From Margaritifera margaritifera (Eukaryota > Mollusca > Bivalvia > Unionida > Margaritiferidae), in contig JAQPZY010001558.1 of assembly GCA_029931535.1 (NCBI GenBank), positions 124,001 through 188,000 on the forward strand: a stretch of 64,000 nt of DNA, read 5' to 3'. The notes under the pieces are model-generated. The model was not told the DNA's origin. It saw only the letters and a program-made list of their open reading frames with translations, and made no database searches. Numbering within the stretch: position 1 is the first letter of the stretch; each line of letters opens with the position of its first letter. Position numbers and translations under genes: made by a program. This document shows positions 1 through 12,430 of the stretch, one piece after another.

Positions 1-141
1 GAACTATTTTTCGAATTCAGATAAATAGATATATAGATATTTTTATTTTAATCTATTTGCAACTATATCACTTGCATAGTTGCAAATAGATTAAAATAAA
101 AATATCTATATATCTATATATCTGAATTCGAAAAATAGTTC
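1..141. repeat. 65-bp-arm inverted repeat (hairpin) at window edge
   Basis: Bases 1-65 are the reverse complement of bases 77-141 with one mismatch, around an 11-base spacer. The arms are AT-rich and end in GAACTATTTTTCGAATTCAG. The left arm begins at base 1, so the palindrome may continue outside the window. It could be a small foldback (MITE-like) element. Nothing coding is seen in it. Confidence 0.9.
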
Positions 142-1145
142 AGTGATAATGTTTGAAGATGTGAACAAAGAACACGGAAGACTTATGATAAATTAAAGAA
201 AATTCCAATAACATTGTATTACTTTAGATGCGAGAATTGAAGAAAAAAAATCATAGCTATAAAATATTTTGTGGATTAAATTAATTCAAATTAAACAAGG
301 AACGTTGAGATTTCAGAAGTTAATGGAGGAAATAAAGGTTGCAAACTTTAAATGAATAAATCTTTAACATAATTTCTGCTTGAGTTCAAATAGTATAATT
401 CACGTATTTTAGTGTGTACTTATCTTTTATTCCTCTGCGTTGAATTTATTAAAATAACACTTTATTTATGCCAGTCCATGAATTAGTTGATTTTGCAACA
501 GAAATAATTTTGATTATTCACTGGAGTGAATTATGAAAAAATATTATTTCACTGCGGTCAATAGACATCGATAACATTATGACCAAGAAATATGATCTCT
601 TGTTCATCACTTGCTTGGTCTAGCGATAAGCATGGCCACTTGTCACGCAGGAGTACCAGGTAAACATCCCACAAGATGCTTATGTTTTTGTTTTGTTTCC
701 TTCAATTGTTTTGTTAATATGCTTCTTTACCTTGATTAAGGAAAGAGAATTATGTTACTACTGATATTTTTTTATGCAAATATACACAAAACACAGCAAA
801 ACATAACCGGTAAACAGCTGACATTGTCACGCAGGATACATTAAGAAATCTGCTACTTCAATCTGTTGTTATACATATTGCTAGCCAGAACGTTTGAACA
901 TAAAATAAAAAGAAAATTTGCTTGTTCTGAGTCAATAATGGATATATATTATTCCTGGGTGAAACATTCAAGTATTGTTACTCGTGAAAATGCAGAGTTT
1001 TAACATACTCGATCAAATATATCCGTTATTCACTCGATACAAGCTATATCCTTTGTATAATTGTGCCATGAGACGAATTGCATTCAAAACGATATTAAAC
1101 TTACCGAAAACTGAGTAATGTAATGGATTTTTAAAACTGATTCTG

Positions 1146-1146
<1 letters not shown>
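142..1146. other. Non-coding stretch
   Basis: AT-rich sequence with short open frames only. A short frame near 579-620 looks like a signal peptide but meets a stop after 14 codons. No gene is supported. Confidence 0.5.

Positions 1147-1212
<66 letters not shown>
1147..1212. repeat. (CA)n microsatellite
   Basis: About 33 uninterrupted CA units. The valine/cysteine-rich open frame on the minus strand here is a by-product of the repeat. Confidence 0.98.
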
Positions 1213-1215
<3 letters not shown>

Positions 1216-2938
1216 CAGAAAGAAAAAAAACATTATAAGAATTCCTGGATATATTACCAGAGATAATCAGTAATGCAGTGACGATCGTGAAAAAAAAAAG
1301 ATTTTGTATATGCCCCATGTTACTTGCGAAGTCCACCTTGTGCTTCCGCAGGATTTGAAACCCTATACTAAGCACAGCCTTTAATGGGAGCAAGACACGA
1401 AGAAAATAAGGTTATACAATAAAGGTCAAAAGACTATCGCTGAAGTGGGTATCCCAAGCCTTGATGTCTGATGACAAGACAAGATAAGACAGATTTTATG
1501 GTTAACCTTAGTACAATGCATGACATGTCAACCTTACCGTGTTTGATAATGCTAAATTTCATACGCAATCAGCAATGTATACTTCCATCCAAGTATTACA
1601 AGCCAGTCTATTATGTGTCAAAATGAATACAGCAGGTTCTGTGCTGACCTCTACTCATCATTATACACCCTATATTCGAGACAGTAAGTCCAAAAAGCCT
1701 GCAAAGTGGTACAAAAATCTTTTGGGGGAGTATTTAACATTTTTACATTTAATCACATTTAATCACATTGCGTGTCTTGAAATAAATCGTACAAAAATAA
1801 ATGCAACTATTCGAAAATTTAAAAAAAATTAATATAACCTGAGTACCAAATAACTGTTATAATAAGCAGTTATCCGATTTGTTGGTTTTCATTTATTGTG
1901 ATTTCTTTAGATTTGAGAAAAATATGTTGCCTTAATGGTATTAGATTTAAATTATAGTATATTATACATGTAACGATGCAAGTTGCTATATTTCTCCACT
2001 TCATATAGTTCTCATCAATTGTGACCCTAGAAGAATTTGGAACCTGACATCGTATCAGCTCTTTTGAAAAGGGGTGTGTCAACTGGAGCAGTCAATGTGT
2101 AGCCATAGGAAATAAAGAAGGTTACAAATCATTTGCAAGTAGCGAAATACCTAGTAATGAGCCCGCTAACTTTTGTGTTAAAAGTGCAATTTTTGCCAAT
2201 ATCAACAAGCACTAGCGAGTTCTTTTCAACTTAAATATAGTCTTTTAGGTTCATTAATAAACAACCGAAATATTAAACTCAATAAATATAAATGTACTAT
2301 AATCAAGGCATTGATTTTGTATTTTATACAACATAGTATTCGCCCCTACCGCTAAGTTGAGGCGACAATGGAATAGGGTCCGTCTGTCCACGCACAAGCT
2401 TGTGAACACTTTTGTTTGGTGAGTGTTCAGGAACATTATACCTTTAGACAATATCGATTGTTTGTTGTAGTTAATTTCTTAGATTTTCATAGCATACTTA
2501 GATCTTTAAAATCTTCCAAGAAACAGTTCAAGTTTAAGTGCGCCTCTAATTTACTAGAACATTTTATAAATACAGCTGTAGATAATTGTATTAAAGATGA
2601 GATGGGTTGTATAGGTATTTATGAAACTCTGGTTGAATATAATGAAAGACATTCGAAAGGATATGGAAGTTTAACTTAGGTAATTTAGAATATGAAACAA
2701 ATATAGTGCCTGTTAAAACTAAATAGAAAACGATTGACTGTATGATTAATATATTAGTAGTGAATAGATTGATAGGATATTATAATTACTGTCGATGTCA
2801 GGTCTATGTTCATAATTCCTACCGCCTCAAATATTGAATAAGAATCCGACATAATATAAGTTTTCTGTACTTCTTTAGTTGTATAAATGGCGATATTTCT
2901 CTGTCTGTCTGTCTCTCGCTGTCACTCACTCTCTGTTT
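1213..2938. other. Non-coding stretch
   Basis: Only short open frames of 65-97 codons without recognisable domains; AT-rich. I see no exon with consistent splice sites. Confidence 0.45.
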
Positions 2939-2943
2939 CTCTC

Positions 2944-3024
<81 letters not shown>

Positions 3025-3039
3025 AGAGAGAGAGAGAGT
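2939..3039. repeat. Compound (CT)n-(AT)n-(AG)n microsatellite
   Basis: A CT tract, an AT tract and an AG tract follow each other, so the whole block is self-complementary and could extrude as a hairpin of roughly 50-bp arms. The serine/tyrosine-rich frame across it is a repeat artefact. Confidence 0.95.
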
Positions 3040-3128
3040 TTCTATAAAAGTTGCAACAATGTCGCAAAATTAACGTCATTGATAAAAAAAGGTCGTGAAG
3101 TGACGTCATATATTTATCAAGCAGCAAG

Positions 3129-3223
3129 GGGGGGGGGGCTCATCATAGTAAGAGATCGGCCAGACCAACGCTTCTTTCAGTATTTCTGGCCTACCGCTCC
3201 TCCCCCCTCCCCCCCCCCCCCCC

Positions 3224-3254
<31 letters not shown>
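3129..3254. repeat. Poly-G and long poly-C tracts
   Basis: A run of G at about 3129-3138 is followed by an almost pure C tract at about 3198-3254. Such tracts are prone to assembly error. Confidence 0.9.
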
Positions 3255-5231
3255 ATCACGGGCCGCCGAAACCCAGCTGAAGAAGAAAAAGAAACGCATC
3301 CCACAAATGAAGGGTTATTTTATGCGGCAATTTTTTCTTATTTGAAAGTATATGCTGTAGGTATTCTGAAATGCCGACCGGGACCCTACGAGGGCGGCCT
3401 CTACACGATTAAGTTGCTTGGTTTTATTATACAGGTATATACTATACTTATCTATAGTCCTCCATTTCGTTACATAACTGCCAATTTAAATTGAATCTAA
3501 ATGTACAAAGTACATGTTGCGAAACAGGTAACTGTCATTTACTCTATCAAGCGTGAAACCACAAGTCCATTATTAATGCTGGTTTATTAGATTGAATGCG
3601 GGCGTTAACAGTACAACAGGTAGTGTAACGGCAAGCCTATTATGCTTCATTGAATGCTCCCTTTTAGGTACAGCAATGAAAAATTTTCTGCTTGCTATGG
3701 TTCCCCACGATGAGGGCTCATCACCACTTGTTGATCAAAGTTTCTAAAATATTTTTACTATAGGAGTTGTGGTAGCAATGTTTATTATGAAAAACGTGTG
3801 TTTGGTTGATGAATAAAGAATAAAGGTCTTACCTTGCAGTAGTTAAGTGCCATCCTGTGTCGATCATCGGTGTCACATGTAGACGCTCTTGTAACATGCG
3901 TGACAAATCGACCGAAAGTTTGGCCTAATGAATCTCTCTCACAGCGAGATTTGAGACAGAATACCAAAATACAACGCAGAAATGTGCTGATTATCTGACT
4001 GCACTGTTTGCAGTTACGTAAGGCAATCGATTAAGCGTGTTTACAACTGACAACGCTTGGAAGGGGTGTCCATTATGCCGTAGCCGTAGCAGACTTCAGA
4101 GTGTATTTTCCCTTACTATCAAAACATGAATTAAATTCTGTTAGAGATTCTGTGATTAAAACCACAGATGGTTTATACATGACTGTTAAAATCACTATGC
4201 ACACACGGGATACTAATGGGCAAAACGTTTACTTACCGAATTGAATGTGAGGCATTTGCAGGCATTGCAACTTTGTTTCAAACAACATTGGTAAGTCCAT
4301 ACGCTGTATACAGACTGTTTTGATTATTGATTTAGGTGTGCGAACAAGCCCGATGTGCTCATCTAGTCATGATATTTATTAACATACGCGCGCAGTACCA
4401 GCTGGAACTAAGTAGTAATAATGGGGGCGTTTACAACACATTTCCACATTTCACTACTGGGGGGGGGGCTAAACTATAAATAATGTTAGAGTGACTAATG
4501 CTCGTTAATGGGCTGCTTATTAAATTGAACGTGATGAGTATAGAGACAAAGTTGACCAACATACTAACATACTAAATGGAAACGATGTCCCTGAGACGCT
4601 TGCAGCGCCGCCACCAAAGAAACCAGTACCAAATAGACTCATAGTACTTAATTACAAGAGTGATAGTGCACTCCAGCATATTAACTGGGTGTCCTTTTTC
4701 ATCTAAAATAATATCGTGAGCTCATGGATGCCGCCTTTACATAATCTTCGCCAATGTGGTTTTCCATAAAAGACAGTACGCGTGTCCCCGCACAACCCAA
4801 CTAGCTGACTGTAAGTTGTGGTTTTATTACTTTCTATTGACAACTGGGAGACAAATGCTGCATCTACTCAATTCCATCATGTGCGATATTACACAAATCG
4901 GATTTCACAAGACGATACGTTTCCTTGGATTTTTGAACGACATGTCATGTGTGTGTTAGCTGCGACATTTCTTTGGATTTAGTTTACCTGAAGATGCTTT
5001 GTGGCAAATTTATGAATATTTCCTCAAAAAAGGACATTTCTGTGGGAGTTGTTTGTAAAGTGTTTATGAAATTTCATTTTGATTGTATTCAAAAGAAATC
5101 TGTACAAGAACAAAGTAAGTATCTTGATTTAGTTTTCTAAATATAAATAAGATATTCACACACACATTTTGTAATATACCTCTCTCTCTTTCCCTCTCTC
5201 TCTCTCTCAGACACCCACCCGCTCCATGTTA

Positions 5232-5234
<3 letters not shown>
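3255..5234. other. Non-coding stretch
   Basis: About 2 kb with no coding signal that I can support. Open frames are 60-67 codons, of mixed composition, and match no domain I recognise. Confidence 0.45.
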
Positions 5235-5304
<70 letters not shown>

Positions 5305-5325
5305 GCACACACATTTTATAAGGTA

Positions 5326-5398
<73 letters not shown>
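5235..5398. repeat. (TC)n-(AC)n-(AT)n compound microsatellite
   Basis: Consecutive TC, AC and AT dinucleotide tracts. The isoleucine/tyrosine frame on the minus strand is an artefact of the repeat. Confidence 0.96.
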
Positions 5399-5400
<2 letters not shown>

Positions 5401-6107
5401 TCCAATTCGATGTACTTTTATGACAATATATTTATCAAGCAAAACAAATAAGGCAGCCACTAAACATTCTGTCTGAATAAAATGTTTCAAAGAAATGTGT
5501 TTATCAACCTACAGTGGCTTTTCTTATCTTTGTTTCAAAACTGATGAACGAAACATTTTGTCTGACTTGATACTGACCAAAAACAAAACATACTGCCGGT
5601 ATAGGGCGCAATTTAGTGACAATCTTAAATTTTGAAAAAGGCAAAATTCTAATACTCGCCTTTTGAACTTCATAAAAGATTTATTAAGGATATTTTTGTA
5701 TTTGTAAAAAGGTAAGTCGGTTTGCTGTTCTTAAGTGCATATGTTTCTTCTTATCTCCATTATGTCTTTCCTTTTCTTTCAATCCACTGGTCAAAATTAT
5801 AGGGATTATGAAAATGGTTAGGGGATAGTAATTTTATCTATAAGTGGATGGTCGGGGAAGGGGTTTTACTTTGTTTATAAGGGAATTATAGGGAATTAAG
5901 GGGATAGGGAAGTTAATTTTTGTTTATAAGGAATTTAAGTTATATTTTTTATACACCTTTCTTTTACATCCAACCCCTGGCTTATGTTGATAAGTAACTG
6001 TGAGTTCTGGTCAGTCAAAAAGGGGTGTGGGTTAGTAGTTGTAGGGGTATTGAATAATATGGGTTGGAGTAATGGATAGTAGGTCACTGTTTATTGGTCG
6101 GCCAAAG
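5399..6107. other. Non-coding stretch leading to minisatellite
   Basis: AT-rich, with runs of GGGGATAG-like sequence at 5810-5910. No gene seen. Confidence 0.4.
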
Positions 6108-6570
6108 TGTATGTTAAACCTATGGACAGATTTCCACCATAGAATTTCCACTTGTCGCTAGTATCCTACACAAAACTGATGGTGTAATGTTCATTTCCTT
6201 TTTCCTCTATAATCACCAATCATCATGTTAAACCTATGGACATTTCTAACATAGGATGCACCCTTGTCCCCAGAATCCCTAATGCCACAGCAATACAAAA
6301 TAGATGGCTAATATTTATTTCCCCTTGTCCCTATAATCACCCATCATGTTAAACCCATGCACGTTTTTAACATAGGGTTTATCATTGTTCATGGAATCCT
6401 TTTTGACACAAAAAGAAGTCAAATGTTAATTTCCCCTTGTCCCTATAATCCCACAAAAATGGTAGCCTAATGTTAATATCCCATTGTCTCCAAAGTGTCA
6501 TAAAACGTGGAGGCCTACTGTTAATTTCCCTCCCCTTGTCTCTATAATCACCCATTATGTTAAACCTATG
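6108..6570. repeat. Diverged minisatellite, unit about 110-125 bp
   Basis: Four or five imperfect units share ATGTTAAACCTATGGACATT and CCCCTTGTCCCTATAATCAC, for example near 6111, 6226, 6346 and 6558. Unit length varies. It abuts the capsid-bearing remnant on its right. Confidence 0.8.
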
Positions 6571-6701
6571 GGAATTTCTAGACCAATCTAGACCAAGCAG
6601 GGTGGGATGCGTTTGACAACTTCATTGAGAGGGTTGTTGTAACGAGTTTGGTGTGAAGAGTAACACGGATTGGATGCATAAGCACGGCCTAAACAACGGC
6701 C

Positions 6702-7507
6702 TTGGCATTATATCTATTTATATTAGCAATACTGACTACTATCTACTCCCCGACGTTAAATAGGGCCCCGTTCATTCCGCAATTTGCAGAACAGACAACC
6801 AACGACGTACTGCACATATATCAAACAGGACGATGTGGCCCAAATGATTTTGTGTATTTTATGCTGGACAAGTTGCAAGGCCTTAGCCAAGCTGGGAGGA
6901 GCGTCTCAATGAAAGCTTTCTACTGTACCTTTGGGTAAGTTTGGGCTCGATAATGGAGCCGAGAAAGGGCTTTAGTGTACAAAAGCAGTTTCTTACAAAC
7001 TTGGAAACAATAACCGTGCGTGAAGTAAACGCTCCCGAGTTGTTAACTAGGTACCAGTCACTGATAGGCAATGCCGAAAGTAAGCTAGATTACGTCATTT
7101 GGAAAGGCCTCTACATGATTCTAAGCAACATGAAGCTAAACCTTGGTACCTACAAAGAGTATAGCAACGACCTCCTTATAGCGAGCAAAAACACAGTAGT
7201 AGGTACCAATCCCGATAATAATTCGGTAAGAATACCTACCCAACCGACCGCCGCTCCGGCACCACATCAACCGCAGCCAACAAAGCATGAAAAGGTTGGC
7301 TTTGACCCACCCGCAGGCGGAGAGTCGGCCACGGCAGCGCAAATCAGCACAATGCATGTCGTTCCGATAGTTCAGGCAACAAAAGAAGCTGAAGTCCACG
7401 ATGTCAATAAACGGCACTATATGTGGGCGGCATCGTGGTGGAGCTTTATCCATCTGGTTTTCTCCGCTGAGGGCAAACACCTAGCTTTCTCGCTTGTTTT
7501 AGTCTAA
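6702..7507 (+). pseudogene. First gene of element A, unknown function
   Basis: Two overlapping frames cover this stretch: one from about 6702 to 6938, the other from the ATG at 6953 to the stop at 7507. The switch lies near 6,935, so the gene is probably frameshifted there. The downstream part is about 185 residues. It has a helical region (motifs KLDYVIWKGLYMILSNMKLN and KEYSNDLLIASKN) followed by a proline/alanine/glutamine-rich linker of about 40 residues and a short hydrophobic end. It ends over the 3' end of the minus-strand gene (convergent overlap). I do not recognise a domain. Its place beside the capsid gene suggests a virion or accessory protein (inference). Confidence 0.45.
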
Positions 7508-8778
7508 ACGACAACGGCTGGAGCGGAGAATTGCAAGGAACGTGACAGCTATCATGATGACGACAACCACAAGGTTTCTCGCAAGCCAGACGATGGCATT
7601 GCCAGCATTTCTCAGCAAGAACGATACAATTGACTCAATAATCCAGGGCATAGCCACCGCCGTTTTTTCTTCTAGCGTGTTCAGCATTCCGGACAGTTGC
7701 TCTAGATGTTTGTTTTTATGTTTTGTTTTTAGTCCATTCTTTTGCGTTCGTGGGACGCGAGGGGTCTGGTTTAGGTGCCGGGGCTGTAGATGGTGTTGGT
7801 GAGCCTGCGCCGTATGTGACTGTAAGTACGATCGTGCTTATGATGAACCCCAGCGCGGTGAGAATTGAGGTTATAGTGATTCCCTGTTCGCGAAAGAGGG
7901 TCGCAGCTTCTGGGCTAGGGTTGCATCCTCGTCAAGAATTCTGTTGATGGTCTCCCTGATCCGGTTAAACTGGGTGCGAAGGGCTTCTCGGTTGGTACTG
8001 GCACCCTCTAGCTGCAGCCCGCGTTCGTCCTCTAGGTTTTTAATGCGATCTCGTATCGCCTGGCTCAACCTTCCTCTTTCTTCAATGGATAAGCTCGTGT
8101 CGTTTTCCACCGGTGCTGTGGTTCTCGAGCTCTGCAAAGTTTGAGAAGTTATTTATAAGGTCGCCACGCATTCTTTGAAGCTCCACTTTGAGACCAAGGA
8201 TCTCTCGCAAATGAAGATTGTTAGGTTCATGTTCTGCCGCTTCCTTGAGTGCTGTTTTATCCGATCCCGACACTGCGATTAGATCGGTATTTGTCATTGT
8301 GTTGACTGATATCACTTCTCGGGCTGTAGCGAGGTTTTTAGTGTTTCAGTTGCCATCCGCTCCTCTTTGAGGTCTAATGCTAGGACGAAATTAACATCAA
8401 CTTGCCCTTGTAGTGTGGCTGGGGACAAGAATTTACGTGGGTCGTTTTTGTCTGTTAACGTAATCTACTTGTTACCCCACTTTACCTCGAGAGCAACGTC
8501 CTTTTTTGCCGTTAACTTTACATTGATTTCAAACCCCAGTCCTTTGCGATATGAATCTATTTCAGCTATGCGCCGCTATAGTCTCCCTGTTGACACAACA
8601 TCTTTTTCCTCCCACCTAACTGGCAACTCGCTGCCTCCGGCCCGAGAAGGATTTTCCATCTGTAGCTCTTCTGTTTCAATGAGTTCGGCAGTAAATATAG
8701 ATTCAGCTGTTTCAGAGTTGTCGGGCTGACAGACCTCACGAAGGCAAACTCTTCCATTTCAAAGCCGCCTTCAGACAT
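7499..8778 (-). pseudogene. Helical, C-terminally membrane-anchored protein of element A
   Basis: Read on the minus strand from the ATG at 8778 (MSEGGFEMEEFAFVRS). The frame shifts several times: near 8,600, at a stop inside the third piece near 8,465, and near 8,315, 8,090, 7,870 and 7,700. The middle part is charged coiled coil (SIEERGRLSQAIRDRIKNLE; REALRTQFNRIRETINRIL). After it come two hydrophobic segments, one near 7,830-7,870 and one at the C-terminus (NLVVVVIMIAVTFLAILRSS). I recall this layout, with its proline-rich linker between hydrophobic parts, from proteins that accompany the neighbouring capsid-like family. A role as a virion membrane or scaffold protein is inference. Confidence 0.6.
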
Positions 8779-8875
8779 GGTGATATAGCTACGATCGCCT
8801 ATTGAAGAAAGGGCATGTAAACTCCAGTAGCACTGCCACTCGCGCAACAAAGTTGCTGGGAAAATAATCTAAAGC

Positions 8876-9600
8876 ATGTCTCAATATGGAAACAAAACTC
8901 GATCCTTTTCGCTCCATCCGCCGGTGTAAAGGGAGCACGGAGCACCGTCGTCGTGATTGATAACACAAACACTATAGACCAAAAAAGCTGTTTATTGTCA
9001 GAATTCCCAACCTCCGTAGCAACGATATCATTGTTCCTGGAACTGCCAGGTTGGTATTCACAATTGTGTTGAGTGGTGGCACAGAAGCTCAGGCAGACGC
9101 CAACCGTACAATTGTGAAAAAATTGGGCCGAACCATCATCAAGAAGATAAGTGTCAAGCTCGAGGGCAATGAGCTGGCGTACATCGATGACGTAGACTTC
9201 TACGGTGTTTACCAAGATCTCTGGCTGACGGAAAAAAGAGCCAACTAACGCTGTTTATCAGGGTATACCAAACGCCAACATTGCAGCTATACGTGACAGC
9301 GAATGCCAATGCCGTTGCCACTACTGAGCCCAATGTGTCTATTGCCGCCGCTGCGTTTTTATTGTCGCTTCTTTGTGCCGCTCGACTTCGAGCTGCTAAA
9401 CGGCCACATGCCATACTACCAGTCCGACCTCTAAGACCGCCCCACCTTTGAGCTTTACTTTCAACGACTATGGTAGGGCGATTCGGAGCACTAGCAAAGG
9501 TGCTAGCTACATCATCAGGCGTATATCGTTGGAGTTCGATGTCATGACCCACGCAGATCTCCCACGCCAGATCTGGCAGCAATACATGGGAAAGGTTTAC
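8876..9600 (+). pseudogene. Capsid-like protein of element A (double jelly-roll type suspected)
   Basis: Recognisable pieces in several frames: a motif IIVPGTARLVFTIVL near 9,025, then ANRTIVKKLGRTIIKK and NELAYIDDVDFYGVYQDLW to 9248, then LDFELLNGHMPYYQSDL near 9,390, then FTFNDYGRAIR and ISLEFDVMTHADLPRQIWQQ to about 9,594. Stops or frameshifts fall near 8,930, 9,248, 9,403 and 9,450. The order of pieces matches a conserved family in cnidarian, mollusc and other aquatic genomes that I take to be a major capsid protein. The C-terminal half is missing. Fold assignment is from memory and needs a profile search. Confidence 0.65.
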
Positions 9601-9825
9601 ATAACAAATTTTCACCCTATATTTAAAATATTTTACCTACTTTTTATCCCATTTAAAGAATTTTAACATTTGTATTTTTTATCTTTCTGGAGTACATGTT
9701 TACTTTTATTTTAGAAGGGTTTATCTTCCTGAAGATTTAAGCAGTTTTTAACCTTTATGTTTTTGCAGCCTTATTTTTGCTTGTCATTGTATACCCAGGA
9801 TTGTGCTGATGTGCAGTTAAACCCC

Positions 9826-10190
9826 ATAAATTATCATATTGATACATCATATTAATAATATTATATAATAAATTACTGTCATATCAATAATGTTATATAA
9901 TACTTTAGTCACATAAATTTCGTCATATGATAAATTACGTCATATCAATAATGTTATATGATAAATTACGTCATATCAATCATGTTATATGATAAATTAC
10001 CTCATATCAATCATGTTATATGATAAATTACGTCATATCAATAACGTTATATGATAAAGTACGTAATATCAATAATATTATATGCTAAATTACGTCATAT
10101 CAATAATGTTATATGATTAATTACGTCATATCAATAATGTTATATGATAAATTACCTCATATAAATAATGTTATATAATAAATAACTATA
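9826..10190. repeat. 31-bp tandem repeat, about 11-12 copies
   Basis: Units contain ATATGATAAATTACGTCATA with few variants. Each unit holds the near-palindrome TTACGTCATA. It lies just right of the truncated end of element A. Confidence 0.92.
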
Positions 10191-11777
10191 TCTTCATAGT
10201 CGTCACTAATAAAGATCTGAGGATCCATTGCTTTTATTACGAGTAATATTTTTGTAAAACGGGCTTGAATTAAAAAGATAATGTACACAAGAATTCATTC
10301 CTGCTTCACTGTACTGAGAGCTAAACAAGTACAATTAGCTAATAACATTATTAGGCATATCTGCAACATTTTTCCAGCGCTACCGGGAGTACATGGTAAG
10401 CAGGAGTTTTTCACATAATGAGATAATGTGTATTCTTCACAGGACTTAGATTATGCTTTCTTTTTCATCCAACTATCTTTCATTTTAAAATCTCAATAAT
10501 AAATAAGATAAGGGAATACTTGTCATATCTTCTTTGCAATTTTATCATTCTAAAATACTGGTGTGTCCTTTTCAGCGATGGTTTACATTCTGAAGAAAAT
10601 GTTGCAAGACTTATTGCAGTTAAACACAGTGTAAACATTATCTGGCAATACATTTACAGAACGACAATGTTGATTTTAATAGAGGATTACATTTATGCCA
10701 GTGTTACAGTGTTACACTGTATGCATGAAAGAAATAGCAATACGTTTGATAGATTTAGACGCAGTATGCATAATGCACTGATTGTAGCGTTTTTAAGGGG
10801 ATTGATCTTTGTTAATCCATTTTTGGCAATGTTTATTCCAGGACATAGAAATAATGTCGGAATTATTTAGATTTGGACATTTACTTTTGTTGGCTCAAAG
10901 TTGTACTCCCTGGCCAAATAATGGCACTACGGAATCTTGTGGCTCTCCTAATGAAGATTAATGCAAACTATTTTACAAAAAATGTACAACAAAATTAAGA
11001 AAAACGAGACAATCTGGGAAGGGGGTGGGATTGAGAAAGACGTAACCGTCAGGCAGATATTACAGCTCCTATATGAGCTACGGTCATTTTTGATACGTTA
11101 TTCTTAACCCAAGCGCATTATTGTGTAAAGAAACACAAAACGCTCTGTGTGGCACATGCAACTGTAACAAGGCCACATACGACTATCCCAAGGGTTGGCC
11201 AAGAAATGTTTAGAACATGTGCTGTCTTTATCCCATTGCCTTTTCTAAAACGACTATCATTATTATAGTACAGGTCCTAGAACCCTTTCTGCCTACAGTT
11301 GTGTAATGGGTCCAATCAAAAACCATTTGAATTATATGAACATAGTACATATTTATAATATGTGACCAATATGTGTAAACGAAAGTAGGCCTTTTCATCA
11401 TAAAAGCCACGTCACTGAGGGTTACTAATGCTAATTTTGCTTCACTATACCACGGTTCCCCTTAAGCTGAATAGGATAAACAAGTGAAAGTGGGTGGTAA
11501 GACAATTATTTAAAATTCAGTTTTAAGTGGAAGATATAACGACCGAGCACTAATTGAACTTTTCCACAGAGCGGATTATCAAAAAGGTGGAATATACATA
11601 GATGAGATTGAATGCAAATGTAAAATAACTCGGCTTTGTTTTTACTCAAAAATAAAGTTGTATATTTTCGCCATTAAAATCGCACTCTTTTTACGAGTGT
11701 CTCTTCTTATTCGGTTCTATTTGGAATGAATCGATACTTTTATGTAGCAATAATAAAACCGATTTCTATTAATATAT

Positions 11778-11823
<46 letters not shown>

Positions 11824-12430
11824 CTACCTACCACACCATTCGTTTTACATCTGTCACACTCTCTAAAAATGTCACCATCTTAAATTAAAAAATTCAATTC
11901 ATTCATATTTTAAAAAAATGGGAATTTTGAAAACAGTATTGATTTTAACTAGTTGTTCTGAATGTTTATCTGAACATCTGAAACACAATATAAATATTGT
12001 GAGTATATACGTTATCTTTTCTGTTTATTTGCAGGTGTATGCCTTTAAACTTTTTATAATTTATGACACACCATGCAGTATATTACCATGTGTACTTCTT
12101 AAGTCAACGCCTGATGTAATGGTGATCAGTGTAGAAAAGGCTAGCAATTGCATGACTAATTTTCATGTGTTTCTCTTGTTCATCAAAGAAATACTGTGTT
12201 ACTTTCGTTTCAATTTATAACCTTGAGAATAAAACATGCTGGGTAATCTTTCCACAGTAATCGATAAAAAAAAAGTCTGGATCAGTTTCTCTGTTTTTTT
12301 TACACATTATCAAGACTCCATGTAAACTCATTCGTGGTGAATCAAGTGTGACAATTGTTACATTTGTATTATCTGCTACATAAATTATTCTCTCTTGTGA
12401 TGTAGTCGTAGAAGAAAGGAATTATCTTCT
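10191..12430. other. Mostly non-coding; one unrecognised open frame
   Basis: AT-rich. A plus-strand frame at 10520-10870 encodes about 116 residues and ends FLRGLIFVNPFLAMFIPGHR. It is not low-complexity, but I do not recognise it and it may be chance or an exon fragment. An (AT)n tract lies at about 11779-11820. Nothing else is supported. Confidence 0.35.

Larger units (their letters stand above)
6590..9620. mobile_element. Decayed virus-like element A with a jelly-roll-type capsid gene
   Basis: Three disrupted genes lie in alternating orientation: plus (about 6.7-7.5 kb), minus (7.5-8.8 kb) and plus (8.88-9.6 kb). The third matches, from memory, a capsid-like family found in many aquatic invertebrate genomes. 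The second matches the helical/transmembrane protein that usually sits beside it. No terminal repeats were found. The capsid gene stops abruptly near 9,600, where AT-rich DNA begins, so the element is truncated. GC content is clearly above the flanks. The exact virus family is not certain. Confidence 0.65.

Noticed and set aside
579..660. Signal-peptide-like start (MTKKYDLLFITCLV) before a donor-like AGGTAAAC
   Set aside because: A stop follows after 14 codons and the rest is in another frame; no acceptor-linked partner exon was found.
1013..1393. Minus-strand frame through the CA repeat
   Set aside because: Its coding potential is produced by the dinucleotide repeat.
10520..10870. Open frame of about 116 codons
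   Set aside because: Not low-complexity and therefore noted, but no family, promoter or splice partner; left as unassigned rather than annotated as a gene.
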